DNA of 64,000 nucleotides from Geosiphon pyriformis (GCA_016748015.1 JAAOMT010000617.1:103925-167924), one strand, 5' to 3'; counted from the stretch's first letter, positions 50,358-63,314 are shown. Numbers and translations are program-made. Notes: a model not told the origin generated them from the sequence alone.

Positions 50358-51957
50358 TTACAACGCAATTCCAACCACAGATTCATGCTTTGTTTCTTCT
50401 ACAAAACTCTTCACCGCTCTTTGATCATCCACTATATCAGGTAAACTTTTAATTTCTTTTTGATCTCTCCTCGACCACAATACTTTTGCACGTAGACCGC
50501 CACCTATCATTACAAGAGTTAAGATCGAACTAAAAATTATTGCTAATATTGCTCCATTTGAGAGATCTTTTCTTTTATTAACTTCTGTGTTAAAGGCCCC
50601 CTTTGATATATTAGCAGGTTTCTGAGGATCGAATGCATTGCTAGGATCATCAAAATTTATGTTCAAATCTTTTCCATTTATTAGGGGCAACTTGAAATTG
50701 TTTAATTGAATCGGTAGAATAACGTCGACTTGAGTCACCCAAGTTCCTGTTGTCATATTATAAGCAATCATCGTATCTGTAGTGTTTTGTCCTAAAGAAC
50801 CCTCTGTTCCTCCATGTATCTATTGAAAAAAAAATGATTAAACATTATCCTTTAAAAGGATCCTTTATAAATTGAAATTATTACCAGAACAACATCTGAT
50901 CCATGAATTTGTGTTGCAGCAGCTCTTCGTCTGTTTATAGGCCCATTTGCTGACTTTCGTGGATCCATAATTTGCATTTTTCCAAGATCAAATACAATTT
51001 CCACAATATGTTTTTTATCATTTGCGTCCCCATCATCTAGGATTATTATGTTAAATTTCCCATCAAGAATGCCAACAACGGCATCACTAATATTTATTGG
51101 AACCTGAAGCGGCGGAATTACTAATTCATTATTAGGGTTGTAAATTGTGATATCTTTACTTGGGTTAAATCCATTTTGGGGATCTTTGTCAAGGCCCCCA
51201 AATGTCCATGCATTTCCTTTTGCACTAGCGATTCCCGCTGAACTTGTTATAGTTTTATTCTTCAATTACGATTGTAATAAATTATAATGATAAGCTTATT
51301 TTTGTCTGATCAAGATAAAAATGGCAAAAATTTTCGGGAATGATGACTTACTTTCTGATTGATTGGGTTCCAAGTCCATGGGTTCGTCGTCATATCAATT
51401 TGATATATAAAAGGAATAGTTCCATTAATTGTGAAAATATTACCCCAAAGAAAAACAGATTTTGGCATATACACTGTAGCTCTAGGCCGAAACGTTGGAC
51501 TCGTCAATTTTTTTGGAAATCCTTGTATCAATGAAGGATCATTCCATTGTCCCGTTTTAAAATTATAAACTTGTAACCCTGGGTTAATATCAGCGGTTAA
51601 ATTGGCAAAATTTCTTGCCCCTCCAATTACTAAGAAATATCCCAATGTCTGTTCAACAATACATGCGGGATCCATGACATTTATAACATTGGTTGTATCT
51701 AATTTTTCCCATTGAATGAAGTTTGTGTTAAGAGGCAGAGTTGCTCTATGGAAGAAATTTGAAGGAAATGTTTGTCCTAATGAATCAGTAACTCCACCAA
51801 ATAGGTAAACTGAATTATGATATGTTACTAAACAATGTTCTTGTCTTGGGCCAGGGTCCTGAGAAGTTACAAATTTAACAGTGAATAAAGAGAAATAGAG
51901 ACCAAATTTCACAACAAGCCATAGTCGACTTTTCAAAAGTTGGTTGAATATCGACAT
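50358..51957 (-). CDS. Kelch-repeat single-pass membrane protein
   Basis: Three exons, 51957-51352, 51259-50885 and 50819-50358, total 1443 nt and 480 aa, all introns in phase 0. Residues 10-32 form a hydrophobic signal peptide (LVVKFGLYFSLFTVKFVTS). Kelch-type blades follow, with YLFGGVTDS, YFLVIGGARNF, AWTFGGLDK and QIHGGTEGS, separated by Trp-bearing strands (GQWNDP, NPWTWNP, GTWVTQ). A membrane segment lies at about 416-435 (ILAIIFSSILTLVMIGGG), then a charged cytoplasmic tail of about 45 residues. It is probably a cell-surface beta-propeller. Such kelch/membrane proteins are common in mycorrhizal and other early-diverging fungi; the ligand is unknown. Confidence 0.85.
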
Positions 51958-52327
51958 TTTTAGAAAGTTTCATATGAAGAATTGAAAGAGAATGAGATTT
52001 TGAACACTGAGTTGAATTCCATTGATAAACTTTTAGTTCAGGCAAAGAAGAATAGGACATCGATAAACTCAAAGTTTCAAATTTTAATGTGCACATCTAC
52101 TCGGTAATTTTGATAGGAAAAGAGTTCGCAATTTTATTGCAATACAGAATATATCTAGCCGATAAGTTAAACCCAAATTCCGATTGATCGTCTTCTAATT
52201 TCTCCTAAGAATTAATAATTGTGGTTCATATGGTAGCACAAGGAAGAATATTCATATTTTTGCGGTAATGAATCAGTAAAATTTCAATAAGGCAAATTAT
52301 ATCAATAATCAATCTAATTCCCCATCT

Positions 52328-52860
52328 TCAAGTTAATGGTAAAGTAATGAAATTATATATGCTTTGAAGGGTGATGAATTGATCCTTATTAAGTTCAGAC
52401 AAACCATAAGTTAGCTCCGATTTTGCTAAATACCTTTGAAGTTATACTTCTGGAGATATGTCGCAAATTTTAGTAACTTCCTTGATTTTTTCCTAAAGCA
52501 ATTTCTTTTCATGAGACTTTTGCATGTAAGCTGCCCCTATGAAATCTGTCCAAGGCCTGAATTTAATAAAAGCATAGCTTGAATTGTTCATAATTACTCC
52601 GTAAATTCTAAACCTGAAAAATTTCCGTGGATCCTAAAGCTTGCATCTTTTTTCGCTCTTCCCCTACAATATTGTTGTTTTGAAGAGGGAATCTACTGCT
52701 AACAGTGATAATTTTTTCATAAATTGAACCTACAAATTGTGAAGGTTTATTTGAAAAAAACAGGTTAGAAAACTATTCGCTTTATAAATAGAAACTATTT
52801 AGTTACCGTTAGTTGATAATAAAACCACCTCAAAAAAATGAATAGTCGCTGAAAAAGTAA
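52328..52860 (-). pseudogene. Probable broken gene of unknown family
   Basis: Minus-strand pieces look exonic: TIHFFEVVLLSTNG ending at a GTAACT donor; SIYEKIITVSSRFPLQ, NNNIVGEERKKMQALGS between TTTGTAG and GTTTAG; then FIKFRPWTDFIGAAYMQKS, EKIKEVTKICDISPEV and YLAKSELTYGLSELNKDQF. Stops (TAG, TAA) fall between LL and EKI and between PEV and LQR, both where Gln would fit, and the reading frame of the third piece does not follow from the second by simple splicing. No family recognised. Confidence 0.4.
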
Positions 52861-52891
52861 TAAGAATGGTTTAGAATATAGAATTTAGCAT

Positions 52892-53878
52892 CTACTCTTC
52901 AAAAGATTCCAAAACAAACCCTCTTAGGCAATTAGTCAAAGCGCTTTTTCCAGTCAACACTCCATCCTTGATTGCCTGCCGATACCAATGAATAGCCTCA
53001 TGTTTATCTTTCATTGTTCCCCAACCATCATCATATGCTGAGGCGAGCCAAGGATGTGCGACCTTTTGTGCAGCTTGAGCTGATTGTAACCAGCCTGAAA
53101 ATGCTTTCTTATGATTCATTCTAGTTCCACGACCTTCAGAAAAACACCTGGCTACCTCAATCCTGGAATCAGTATGACCAGCCTCAGCAGCCTTTTTGTA
53201 CCAATAAAAGGCCTTCTTATCATTCCTGACAGTCCCATGCCCATAATGAAAGCACTTTGCCAGTTCATATTGACCATCTTCATCACCACCAGCAGCTGAT
53301 CTTTGAAACCATTTGAATGCTTGTTTCATATTCTCATCGGTCCCAGTACCCTTAACATAGCAGAAACCCAGTAAATATTGAGCAGCTGAATGACCTGCCT
53401 TACCTGCCTTTTCATACCAATAAAATGCTAAATCGGGATCTTTTCCGATCCCAATCCCATCTTCATAACACATTCCCAAGTAATATTGACCCATTGGATT
53501 GTCATCTTCAGCTGATTTTTGATACCAGGAGAAAGCTTTTTTTGGATTTTTGGTGGTACCAATCCCAAGTTCCCAGCATAAACCATAGAGTCGTCGAGAA
53601 AATAAATCACCTATAAAAGCACCCTTTTCGTAACATTTAAAAGCTGTCGATAGATCGATTTTTGTCCCTATTCCATGTTCGTGGCAAAAGCCCAACAGTG
53701 AATAGTATTTTCCATTTTTATTTTCATTTTTAATCGTGTTAAAGAGTGTGAGAGTGGTTTTATTCTTTATTGAAAGGTATTCGAGAATTCTGCGAATTAT
53801 TTTTTTGGGAAACTCCCCTTGGCGATGTGATTTTTTAAATATTATATTGAAGACGTTATCTAACATGAGAGAAGTCAT
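52892..53878 (-). CDS. Sel1-like repeat protein
   Basis: Single exon of 328 codons from ATG. After about 50 residues (KKIIRRILEYLSI, possibly helical), seven or eight Sel1 repeats of about 36 residues follow with the pattern A-xxxxLGxCYxxGxGTxxxxxKAFxWYxKAA (for example QYYLGMCYEDGIGIGKDP and AFYWYKKAAEAGH). These TPR-like alpha-solenoids mediate protein interactions. No kinase domain is fused, unlike many Sel1 proteins of mycorrhizal fungi. The next minus-strand sequence, 52328-52860, is an unrelated broken gene. Confidence 0.9.
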   Translation of the reverse strand: MTSLMLDNVFNIIFKKSHRQGEFPKKIIRRILEYLSIKNKTTLTLFNTIKNENKNGKYYSLLGFCHEHGIGTKIDLSTAFKCYEKGAFIGDLFSRRLYGLCWELGIGTTKNPKKAFSWYQKSAEDDNPMGQYYLGMCYEDGIGIGKDPDLAFYWYEKAGKAGHSAAQYLLGFCYVKGTGTDENMKQAFKWFQRSAAGGDEDGQYELAKCFHYGHGTVRNDKKAFYWYKKAAEAGHTDSRIEVARCFSEGRGTRMNHKKAFSGWLQSAQAAQKVAHPWLASAYDDGWGTMKDKHEAIHWYRQAIKDGVLTGKSALTNCLRGFVLESFEE

Positions 53879-56329
53879 ACTAGAGCTTCTGATCAGAAAA
53901 GCCGGTTAGAATAATTGATGATCACTCAGTTTGCCTCTATCATTCTAAGGGACACAAAACTCGTCGCATATCGAATTTTCTTAATTACCGAGCTTTATTG
54001 TACATTAACCGATTTACTTACATCACCAAACAAGATCTGACAATCGAATTCTTTTATTGCTGATGTCAGATGACAATAAGAGAATGATGTAAAAGATTTG
54101 ATTAATATGCTTATCAATAAGAATATTAATCAGTTGCTTATCAGGTTCAAAATCGCAAAGATGAATACCCCACCCTTTTTCTCTTTCATGCAAAATTCTG
54201 ATATTATCATCATTTTTGATATTAAGAAAGGTTACCTTTACATTCATGTGTTTAGTGCAAAAACATGAAGAGAATTTTAAGCAACAAAAATAACTTCTCA
54301 TCAGATTTTCGACATATAACCTGGTCAGTAATTTCGGGCCTAATATTAAATTTAAGTGCCAGAAACTTGGGATCTCATAAGAATGATTAAGCTATGGTGC
54401 TGTTTTAAAGGTTTTCATTATCCATTATGATTGATTTTGTTTGTTTGTTTTTGATATATTTTCTTTAATGAGCACAAATTTTTTTCTAGAATATTGTAAA
54501 TAATATAATTTTCATCTTTAACGTGCAAGAAAGAAGAATTAATAAAAAAAGTTAAATTTGAAATATTGAATAGTTAAATATTGAATATTATTTGCTAATT
54601 AAAATACATAATTTACATTAATTTAACAAATAAAGAATTCTTTCATATTTTTGTTAAATATCTTATTGCAAATTTAATATGAAAAATCTTTTTTTGCACA
54701 TTGTTTGGTTTTATAATATTATACAAAAATAATAAGCATTATAAAACAATTATTAGTTTTGTTTATTATCGATGTATTACAATTTATTTGATCGAAAATG
54801 GCAATTTTATAAATATAGTTTTTATTTTAAAAGATTTTTATTTGAAATTTAATTATTTGTATTTATGTCAATAAGTCTTAATTTTCATTGAAATATTTAC
54901 AATTACTTAAAAAATGGATAAATTTATTATAAATTCTTTTTTAAAATATTTTTAGAATTGTACTAATTGATTTTTAAACATAAAATTAGTCTTTACAACA
55001 GATTTTGTTAATAAAACGCCAAATTTTACATTTAAGCTACGAATATTATATAATTAATTAACCAATAATATTATTTTCAAGTTTTTATAAAATACAATCG
55101 TATATTTTTTATATTGTTTTTGACAATAATTCAAATTTTCAATTTTGTTTTAGCCTTTGTTCAATCTTTCTAATTATTATTATTATTATTATTATTTATT
55201 ATCTAAAAAAGGTGGTTTTTTTTATAAAACATGTTTATGTAAAATTTTTTTAGCATAATAAAAGTTGGGTGTATGTTTTTATATCAATTTTGAATTTTAT
55301 TCAAAATAATTGGAAGTTATTTTATTTGTGAAATTTGTCTGATTTCAGTTGTTATTTTTATGCTAATAAATCTATTCTATACACTTTTACTTATACTTAT
55401 TGGTAAATATTAATAATAATAAAGAATTCTTTATATCAAATATAAATATATTGCTCAAAAGATGTACAATAATAACTTGTATCTACAACAGGATAATAAT
55501 AATCCAAAACACACATTTCAGGCTATTAAAGAGTTTATAATTTAAAAGTCCATCAAAAGTAAGGTTGAGAAATAGAAATGACCTAAGAAAACAGCAAATA
55601 ATTTGTTTGTGTCAATGAAAACTAGATGCTTGAGAAAAATGGTGATAAAATTTTACATTGAAATCTTTACAGTCAATAAAATATTTGATAAGCTTCCAAA
55701 TACATTAAATTATCTTGTGTTGCAATTTTTTGTTATTGCCATTTTTTCGAAACACTGTATATCCTGGATTCTTGACAATCTAATTTAATTTAAAAATGAT
55801 TTATTTTTACTTTGGTCTTTTTTTCAATTAATATGGCTTTTTTTGGGTAACAAACCTGAGTCGATGACATACTGTCCAGAATCCCGAATTTTAAAGCTCT
55901 TATTTTGTATGAAATTAAGTTACAACAGTGCCGCAAAACAAAATAGCTCTTTTAAATTATGATTTTTATATTAATAATTACTGGATTTAAAAAATGAAAT
56001 GGTCTTCCTTGCTTATGAGTCAATTTCAAACTGATTATCGTAAGATGATTTTCATAAGTGACGAATCGGCAGGAACTATCTCAGGGGATGTCAGTCAATT
56101 GAGACAATTTCAAATCACATTAGGGCCATATACGTGACCTATAACACAGGGTTTAACGAGTTAAGATATCATTGGACTTTTTGATTGATATTATCAATCA
56201 CACTTTTCATCCTCCCAAAATGATAAATTTGGGGGGGGGGAATAATTTGACATCAATGACAGGGAAAGATTTTAAATATTATAAGTAAAAATGCAGATTT
56301 TCTATCTTTCACCTTTCCCCAAGGAAACC
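53879..56329. other. Intergenic, AT-rich in the middle, no gene identified
   Basis: 53900-54400 has host-like composition and a minus-strand frame (54023-54301, MRSYFCCLKFSS) of unknown nature that I do not call. 54400-55550 is AT-rich with an ATT run near 55165. 56231-56240 is a G homopolymer. No transposon was recognised. Confidence 0.45.
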
Positions 56330-58481
56330 TCAATTTTTCCCGAGAATTGTTTCAACAGTTTCATGTCTGGGGATAAATCGAATATTGAATGGTTTCAATT
56401 CGTGTGCGAGATTTCCACCCGTGTAATCAGTGATATCAATCTTTGGAGGCAAGCCGTCAATATTTTCTGAAGATCCTTTGAATTCGAGTTGAAAGGCCCA
56501 TAATATACGCGAAACAAAAATCTGTAGCTCCACTTCAGCCTGGTAATTGCATTTATCGTGTTAAAATTATAACTGAACAGTGAATTAATACAAAAATTTG
56601 TTCATTAGAACTGAATTACCAAATGTATTCCAACACAGAGGCGCCTTCCAGCACCAAAAGCAAAGTGATCCCGTTTTCCAGACGCACCTTGAGCCAGTGC
56701 TGCCGATCGTTCCTTGACGCCCAGGAACCTTGTAGGATCGAAGGTATGTGGATTTTTATGTCGATCTTCGTTTGTTTCAATTGCACAAGTATTAATGACA
56801 ACCAAGGTATTTTTGGGAATGTAAAAACCATTATACTCGTCATCTTCTTCAATAAAGTGTGCTATTCCACTACGAAGCTATTTGCAGGAAGAAAAATTGA
56901 TTAAGATAAATCTTTGATTGTAATCAAACAACACAAAGAAAACTCTTTTCAGACCGGTGGAGTCAGACGAAGAACCTCCTTAATGATTGCTCGAACAAAA
57001 GGTAAGGAAGCTTCATCGCCAATGTCGGGAAGGCGAGATCTTCCGACGACCTTTGATAGTGGTAAATGCTGTTCAGTTTCAAAAAGAAACTCAAAATATT
57101 TGCAAAATAATTCTTCACCTCATCAAGTTCTTTTTGTGCTCGTTTTTGAATTTCCGTGTGGCTCGCCAATAAACCCATAAGCACTGTCAGAGTAGTCGCA
57201 ACTGTTTCCTGGAATTTTGGTAGCAATAAATGAAGCCAATTTTTTTGTAAAGATTAAAGATGAAATTCATACCGTGCCACCAATGAAAAAGTTTTGAGCC
57301 ATATGAATTGCATCTAATTCATCAATCACTCCTTCATCCATTTTTTTTAAGAAATCACGAGCTGCACATGGGGTTTGCTTCTCATCATCCTTTACTTTTT
57401 TTAATAACCATCTAATCTTTGTTTCCCATTCATCTCGACACTCCAAGGCCTCCTTCAAATGTATGTTTGTTATTTTCTCTAAAATTTTCAAAAATGGAAA
57501 AGAGACATAATAGTTTGCTGCTTGAATCGCGTGGAACCATCTGGAAATCATTGCCGAAATTTCTTTATAGAGAGGATCATTGACCCCACTAGTTTTGATC
57601 GCGAAGAGAACGTTGAGTATGACATTGAATGAACCATGCATGAAGATATCTTTTGGAAAGATTCCATTTGAAATTTGGCCATTACAAAGCAAAGTGTTTA
57701 ACAGATCACGTGAACACTCGTCGATTAAACTGAAATAAGTGTCAACTTTGCGTTGAGCTATAAATCCATGTGCTGAAATGAATAATAAAATCATTATGGA
57801 GGGGCAAGTATAGCTTTAGTACCGAAACACAAGCGTTTAAATGATGAATCCGGGAATTTCATTCCATATATACCTAAAGGCATCATCTTTTTATACCAGT
57901 CATTGTATGGTGAGAAGATATATGATCTTTTACGCGCAAGTATTTCCCAGGTGATATAACCACCCAATCGAGAAGAATATTTGGCACCTCCTTGGTAAGC
58001 AAAAAAGAAGATTTTTAAAACAATCGATTGAACATTTCAGTAAACCTTAACAAGAAATAACATAGGCTTACGCTTTTGCAGTAGATCATTTACAACCTTT
58101 TCACTATTCAAAAATATAAATTTGTGTCTCCCTACGTAAACGAGAAAAATATCGCCCAAAATTTTGCTCCATTCTGTTATCCTATCGGATTCATCAAATA
58201 TATTAAAAAACAATAACGTCTTGATAAGAGTACTCTAATACGGTTTTACTTACTTTCTGTATCTATAGCGTTCAGGACCTAAGGCAAGGAGGTGACCTAA
58301 TTAAAATTTATGATAGTTAAAATATTATTTTATCATGTGATCACAAATTTTTACATATACCTATAAAGAACCATTTTCCTGGAGGTTCTGGAAGCGGTTT
58401 CAACCCTTTTGGAATTTTGGGTTTTCTCTTGGACAAAAGATAATATGAAATTACGCCTAATAAAATCAAAAAGAAAAACAT
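56330..58481 (-). CDS. Cytochrome P450 monooxygenase
   Basis: Nine exons: 58481-58361, 58296-58254, 58232-58072, 57990-57874, 57772-57273, 57208-57119, 57050-56955, 56877-56620, 56539-56330; 1596 nt, 531 aa, every phase consistent. The N-terminal membrane anchor (MFFFLILLGVISYYLL) is followed by the Pro-rich hinge PLPEPPGKW. The I-helix motif GGT-ETVATT is formed across intron 5. The K-helix ExxR is EVLR (369-372), the PERF-like motif is FDPTRF, and the heme loop FGAGRRLCVG has Cys457. This is an E-class microsomal P450 anchored in the ER; substrate and CYP family cannot be told. All hallmark residues are intact. Confidence 0.93.
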
Positions 58482-59611
58482 TTTATAGGCATCAAAAACA
58501 CGGACGGGGTTTTATATACCAATTTTACATGTCCATGCATGCAGTAGAGAAAACTTTTCTATAAGCAACATGTGAATAACTGCTATTGGGATTTCCAAAA
58601 ATAAGTTACAATGATGACATTTTCTTTTCTTCTAAGTAGTAAATTTGAAAAGCTAGAAAACAGAATAAATTTTTTTGTTTCAAGAAATTTTATAAATAAA
58701 TACATCTTATATTTTTATAAATTATGAATAGTATATTATCTTTAAAGTGTTATTTTAGACCATGAAACCCCAAAGCAACATTCTTTTAAAAGAAACCTTA
58801 AAATAATACAATTTTGCGCTAATAAACTTTGAGAGTCTAGTTCAAAGATGATTTCATATAATTAAATCATTGATTAATTCGTTCACAGTGACAGGAAATA
58901 TCCATTTGTATAAATCTTTTTTCATTAGATTATTATTCAGACCTTGCAATCATATACATGTCAGCACTTATAATTTTATTATCGTATCGAATATGTTAAT
59001 ACAGTACGTCCATTTCTATTTGGGAAGTTTCTCGCATTGTTGACCTTATAAATAATAGCTTGAAATTTGCCTAAATTTCGAGACGAGGTAATATCTTCTT
59101 CAATAAGAGTAGTTTTATCACAAATCCAAGAAGTCATTAATTTATAAGCGAAAGCAAGGAAATTATTTTAAATACCATTATGAGCTTAATCTAACGTGGA
59201 ACCTTTGCAATTACCTTCAAAAAAAATACCTTGATAGAGTAGATTTGCTCGTTGGCATGAAATTGCCAAAGGTCTTCAATATTTGTATACTTTACAAAAA
59301 CTTGTATATTATAGTCTGTCGTTCAGGAGTTAGAATAAAATTATCAAGTTTTTCCTTTATCGCCTTGACGCTCCATTAGAGAAATGTTACACAATAGCAG
59401 ATATTCGACCTCGTGCTCGATAACTTTTGAGTAAAATGCGCTTTTTTGAAGCCATAAATCAATTCCGAGCTCTGTTTATATTGATTAATGCTGGTCAAAT
59501 TATTTTGTCTAGGAAACAAACTTCATATTTTAAACCTTGCCAGCTAGAGAGCTGTCTGCGTCATGCAATTTAAATATTTATGCTGATTCTACGCAATTTC
59601 TAACATTCACC
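58482..59611. promoter_or_regulatory. Shared upstream region of the divergent P450 and NSUN genes
   Basis: 1.1 kb between two start codons facing away from each other. No convincing TATA box or protein-coding exon was seen. Confidence 0.4.
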
Positions 59612-60944
59612 ATGATGAAACAGATAATCTCAAACCCACATTCCCCGGTCTACTGGAATGGTCGTAGAACTTGGCAAAATTTCTTCAATAAGAATATAAA
59701 GCCTTGTGTTTTTAGACCAGATTCAATGAATTCTTATTCAAATCGGGTTTTAGTAGGTTTCCTTTCATTTTCACCTTCAAAAAAAACTCCAATTTCTTAT
59801 GAAATTTTAGAAAAAAATATTGAATGAGAATGTTCGGCAGCCAACATCAAGTCTCCCAGCGATAAATCAAGTGAGCACAGTGCTGGATTCAAGTGAACCT
59901 CAAAATTCCAAAACTTACCAAAAAACAAAGAAACTATCAAAAAGAAAAAGCAAAAAGTTGGCTCGTGAAGCTGACATTCGTCAAGCTTTCGAAACATCTT
60001 TTGCTGCATTTTATGAGCCTCAATATGGTGTCCAGCGTTGGAAAAGTCTTTACGAAGAACTCAAAGTGCGACGAACTTATTGCGCCATGATAAATAAATA
60101 TACATCATCTGATCGAGTTAAGGAATTTCTTGAATCAAAAAACATCAAGAAACTCTCTTTTTTCGATATTCCTTGTTATTTATCCAACATGCGTTTTCCT
60201 GCACCTCTCCCTGATACCAACAAAATATTGGATTATTATCCTCTCGATGCTGCTTCAATTCTAGTGACTCAAGCTTTGAATTTAAAACATGATGACTTTG
60301 TTCTTGATGCCTGCGCAGCTCCTGGTGGGAAATCATTGGCAATTCTGCAACATTTATCACTAAATGGCTTTCTAACTGCTAATGAGCCGGATACTGAGCG
60401 TCGTTTTCGCCTTATAAAATTAATAAACGACTATATTCCTTCTCCCCAAAAATCTCGTATTTCAGTGATTTCTAAATTTTCAAAAAAAGATACTCTTTTT
60501 GATAAAGTTTTAGTGGATGCACCGTGTTCGGCGGAACGACATCTTATTTCAAATTTTGATGAAATCGAGCGTTGGAACGAAAGAAAGTCTAAACGTTTTG
60601 CCAAAAAGCAATTAGGAATTCTTTGCGATGCTGTCAAGACCTTGAAAATTGGAGGATTGTTAGTTTATGCCACTTGTTCAGTAAGTCGAATGGAAAATGA
60701 TGATGTGGTCGAAAGATTTCTCAGCGAGAGTTGGGTTCCTTTGGAGCTGGCTGTGAACGAGTGGCCAATAGGTGAAAGGACAAAACTTGGCTGGATTGTA
60801 CTTCCGGATCGTTACGATGGGATGGGTCCAATGTATATTTCCACAATAAAAAGAGTTGGAGAATGGAAAGATAACTTGAAGCATTTGCAAGAAACTCGAG
60901 AAAAAGCAAAGAAAGACCATGATTCCGAGTATGAGTCAGACTAG
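59612..60944 (+). CDS. NSUN/RsmB-family RNA m5C methyltransferase, NSUN3/NSUN4-like
   Basis: Two exons, 59612-59752 and 59811-60944, with a 58-bp intron (GTAGGT...TTTTAG, phase 0), giving 424 aa. The long downstream frame alone has no ATG near its 5' end, so the first exon (MMKQIISNPHSPVYW) supplies the start. SAM-binding DACAAPGGKS is at 213-222. Motif IV DAPCSAERHL has Cys286, and motif VI YATCSVSR has Cys336, the catalytic cysteine. The N-terminus is basic with few acids, consistent with mitochondrial import, and the DAPC-xxRH block resembles NSUN4/NSUN3, which act on mitochondrial rRNA or tRNA. The exact substrate is uncertain. Confidence 0.9.
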
Positions 60945-61612
60945 AACGACGAATAATTATATAGCTACCAAATAAAGCGATCAGTCTATTGAAAATTTAC
61001 TTTCTAAATATTTTATTACTCTTGCAATCAAGAATTCAAAACTGGACATTTTCCAGGATTCTATCTATAAAAGAGCTTGATATGAGCTTTAAATAGGATT
61101 ATAGGTAATATTTAACTAGTCACAAATTTAACATTGGAGACTTGAACTGAAACCTTTTCAAAATATTTGGATTTAAGATTTTCACTTTAGGCTGCTTTAA
61201 AGCAAGAAAGGCCAGTGGCATAAATTTCAAATTTGAAATATCAGAAAGGGAATCGTGTTCAAAATTTCTATTACACAAACAGGAGAAATGGTAAAGCCGA
61301 AGTCAAGTTTGATGCGATTGTCCTAGAAATGGGTATAATGGGAGGGCTTGGTTCGTATTTATATTGGTATCACACATAATGTTACAATAAATCAGCCTCT
61401 TAAATGTGATTTTCAACGGCGTGGGAACACATCTGCATGGTTCCACTTTAACATCTAATTGGCATCGTAAAGGTGCTTAATCTACATGATACAAGTCCAA
61501 CGATTTAACAGACAATTTTAATATTCACTTAACCGTTTTGAACAACTTTCGCACCTAAAATTCCGAAATAATCACCCCGAAATACGAAATTCTTTGATTC
61601 TTTTAGTTCATT
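60945..61612. other. Intergenic region, no gene seen
   Basis: 670 bp between the NSUN stop and the MIF-like start. No recognisable exon. Confidence 0.45.
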
Positions 61613-62129
61613 ATGGCCTTTGTAGAAATAAAAACAAACGTCACGGTATCATTCTCGAATATTCATAGTTAGGACTGAATTTAAAAGGAACCTTTTTGTA
61701 TCTTAATGGATTCAATTTTAGATTCCTAACATTGATGATTTTGTCGATGACCTCCTCCATATCTCAGCCGCGATTCTTTCACGACCACCAAATGAAATTG
61801 CTGTGAATGTGACCGACCAGCAACGAGCCATGAGAACAAATGGTTTTCGTGGGTCACCTGCGTATGTTATCGAACTTAAGTGTGTTGATAGATTTGGTAG
61901 CGCTGAAAACCGACGTATTGCAAAAGGGTATGCACAATTTATGGATAAACAATTGGGGATTGGTAAGGAAGGCGGTATGATACTATTTCTTGATCCCGGT
62001 GCTCAGAATATTGCTCTTGGAGGTGATACACTTGAATGGCGTTCTGGTGATGGAATGAGTCCAGGTTCCAGAGATATTTGGGATTTTCCACGCAATAGTC
62101 ACCTATATCCGAGAACGATGTCAGAATAA
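61613..62129 (+). CDS. MIF-like tautomerase-superfamily protein lacking the catalytic proline
   Basis: Two exons, 61613-61645 and 61722-62129, with a 76-bp intron (GTATCA...TTTTAG, phase 0), giving 146 aa. The N-terminus MAFVEIKTNV, the block ILSRPPNEIAVNVTD, and YVIELKCVDRFGS followed by AENRRIAKGY match the macrophage migration inhibitory factor fold. In that family residue 2 is a Pro that acts as the base; here the codon is GCC (Ala). The active-site Lys of the GKPP-type loop is Arg. A 25-residue C-terminal extension (EWRSGDGMSPGSRDIWDF) is present. The protein is probably not a tautomerase; a binding role is possible. Confidence 0.82.
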
Positions 62130-63314
62130 AATACTTTTTGAAAAGGGAAATTCCTGATAGACAACAGACATTAATACAGGTTCGAAAAGATTAAATACAC
62201 AGGAATAGTTAGAACTCTTAATAAAATAAAATTTTCCCAGAATCTTTGATTTAATTGCTTTTGGGTACTAGCCTTGGCACAATTAGTCATGATCCAGAAT
62301 TTTGAATTTATCTAATTCAAGTTTTTCAACCTTGTAGGAAGAAGATTAACGCGGTGACTAAATAAGTCATTTTTAATGGTTCATCTTTTTTGCCTGCCGA
62401 TGACATCAATTACAAATTTTAGAACAGCAACCCAATTTACTGCAAATCTCACATTAAATAATCTAAATTGAATCCACCAAAATATTTTTAGCTTTTCGAC
62501 GCATCCTTAAATATAATTATTTTCAGGAATTCTGCATGGCATTTATCTCCCTGGTAAGGCCTTCCAGTGTATTGATTAATTGTACCGAAAACTATCTTAT
62601 TTATTGAAAATTAACTATATATGTTTCCTTCTAAAGTGTGCGAGTTCAAAGACCCCAAAAGATAATTATCTCCTAGTTTTATTATTCTGGTTCAAAAGCT
62701 TTTAAAGGAGACAAACCTTTGTTAATCTAAAAAAATGCCGTCTATTGAAGTCAAAAAAAATCTCAAGGTTTGAACATTTTCACTACTTTTCTGATTTTGC
62801 TTTTTATGAGCTGGAGTCTTAAGAAATTGATTGTTAGCTGTAATTTTCATTATTCGTCATGGAATTGTTAATTTTTAACAAAGATCCTGACCACTTTTCC
62901 TCTTACTCATCGTCATTTTTTTTTAATTTCTTATATATTAGAAATAGAGCAAACTTTAAACACTGGTTTAAAACTTTCAAAGGTAAAAATATTTTTTCTT
63001 TAATCAAATGGAAAAAAGGTTACAGTTTTGATTTCAATCGAATTGAGGAGTTTTGTTTGGAAATTTAGTATTTACAGAAATATTTGGTGATATATCAATA
63101 TAACTATATATACCCAAATCCCATTGGTTGCAGAATGGAACCCTAAAATATCCGTGAGCATATTAACTTTCTGGTTTTTTTTTGCGAAACAGAATCTTTT
63201 GTAAAAGTAGATTTTCGATATTCGAATCTTGAAATAAAAAAACTTGTTTAACTTTAGAAATATTTTTTTTTTAGAGAAACTATTTGTTTTATCCCTTTCC
63301 AATTTCTTGCCACC
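62130..63314. other. Intergenic, no gene seen
   Basis: Host-like to AT-rich sequence. The frame at 62859-63068 shows no recognisable content. Confidence 0.45.

Noticed and set aside
54023-54301. Minus-strand frame of 92 codons upstream of the Sel1 gene
   Set aside because: No recognisable domain, no clear splice link to the Sel1 gene, and mixed composition; support is too weak to call.
55600-55900. Possible mariner-type remnant (FSKHCISWILDN)
   Set aside because: No DDE motif, inverted repeats or TA duplication were found.
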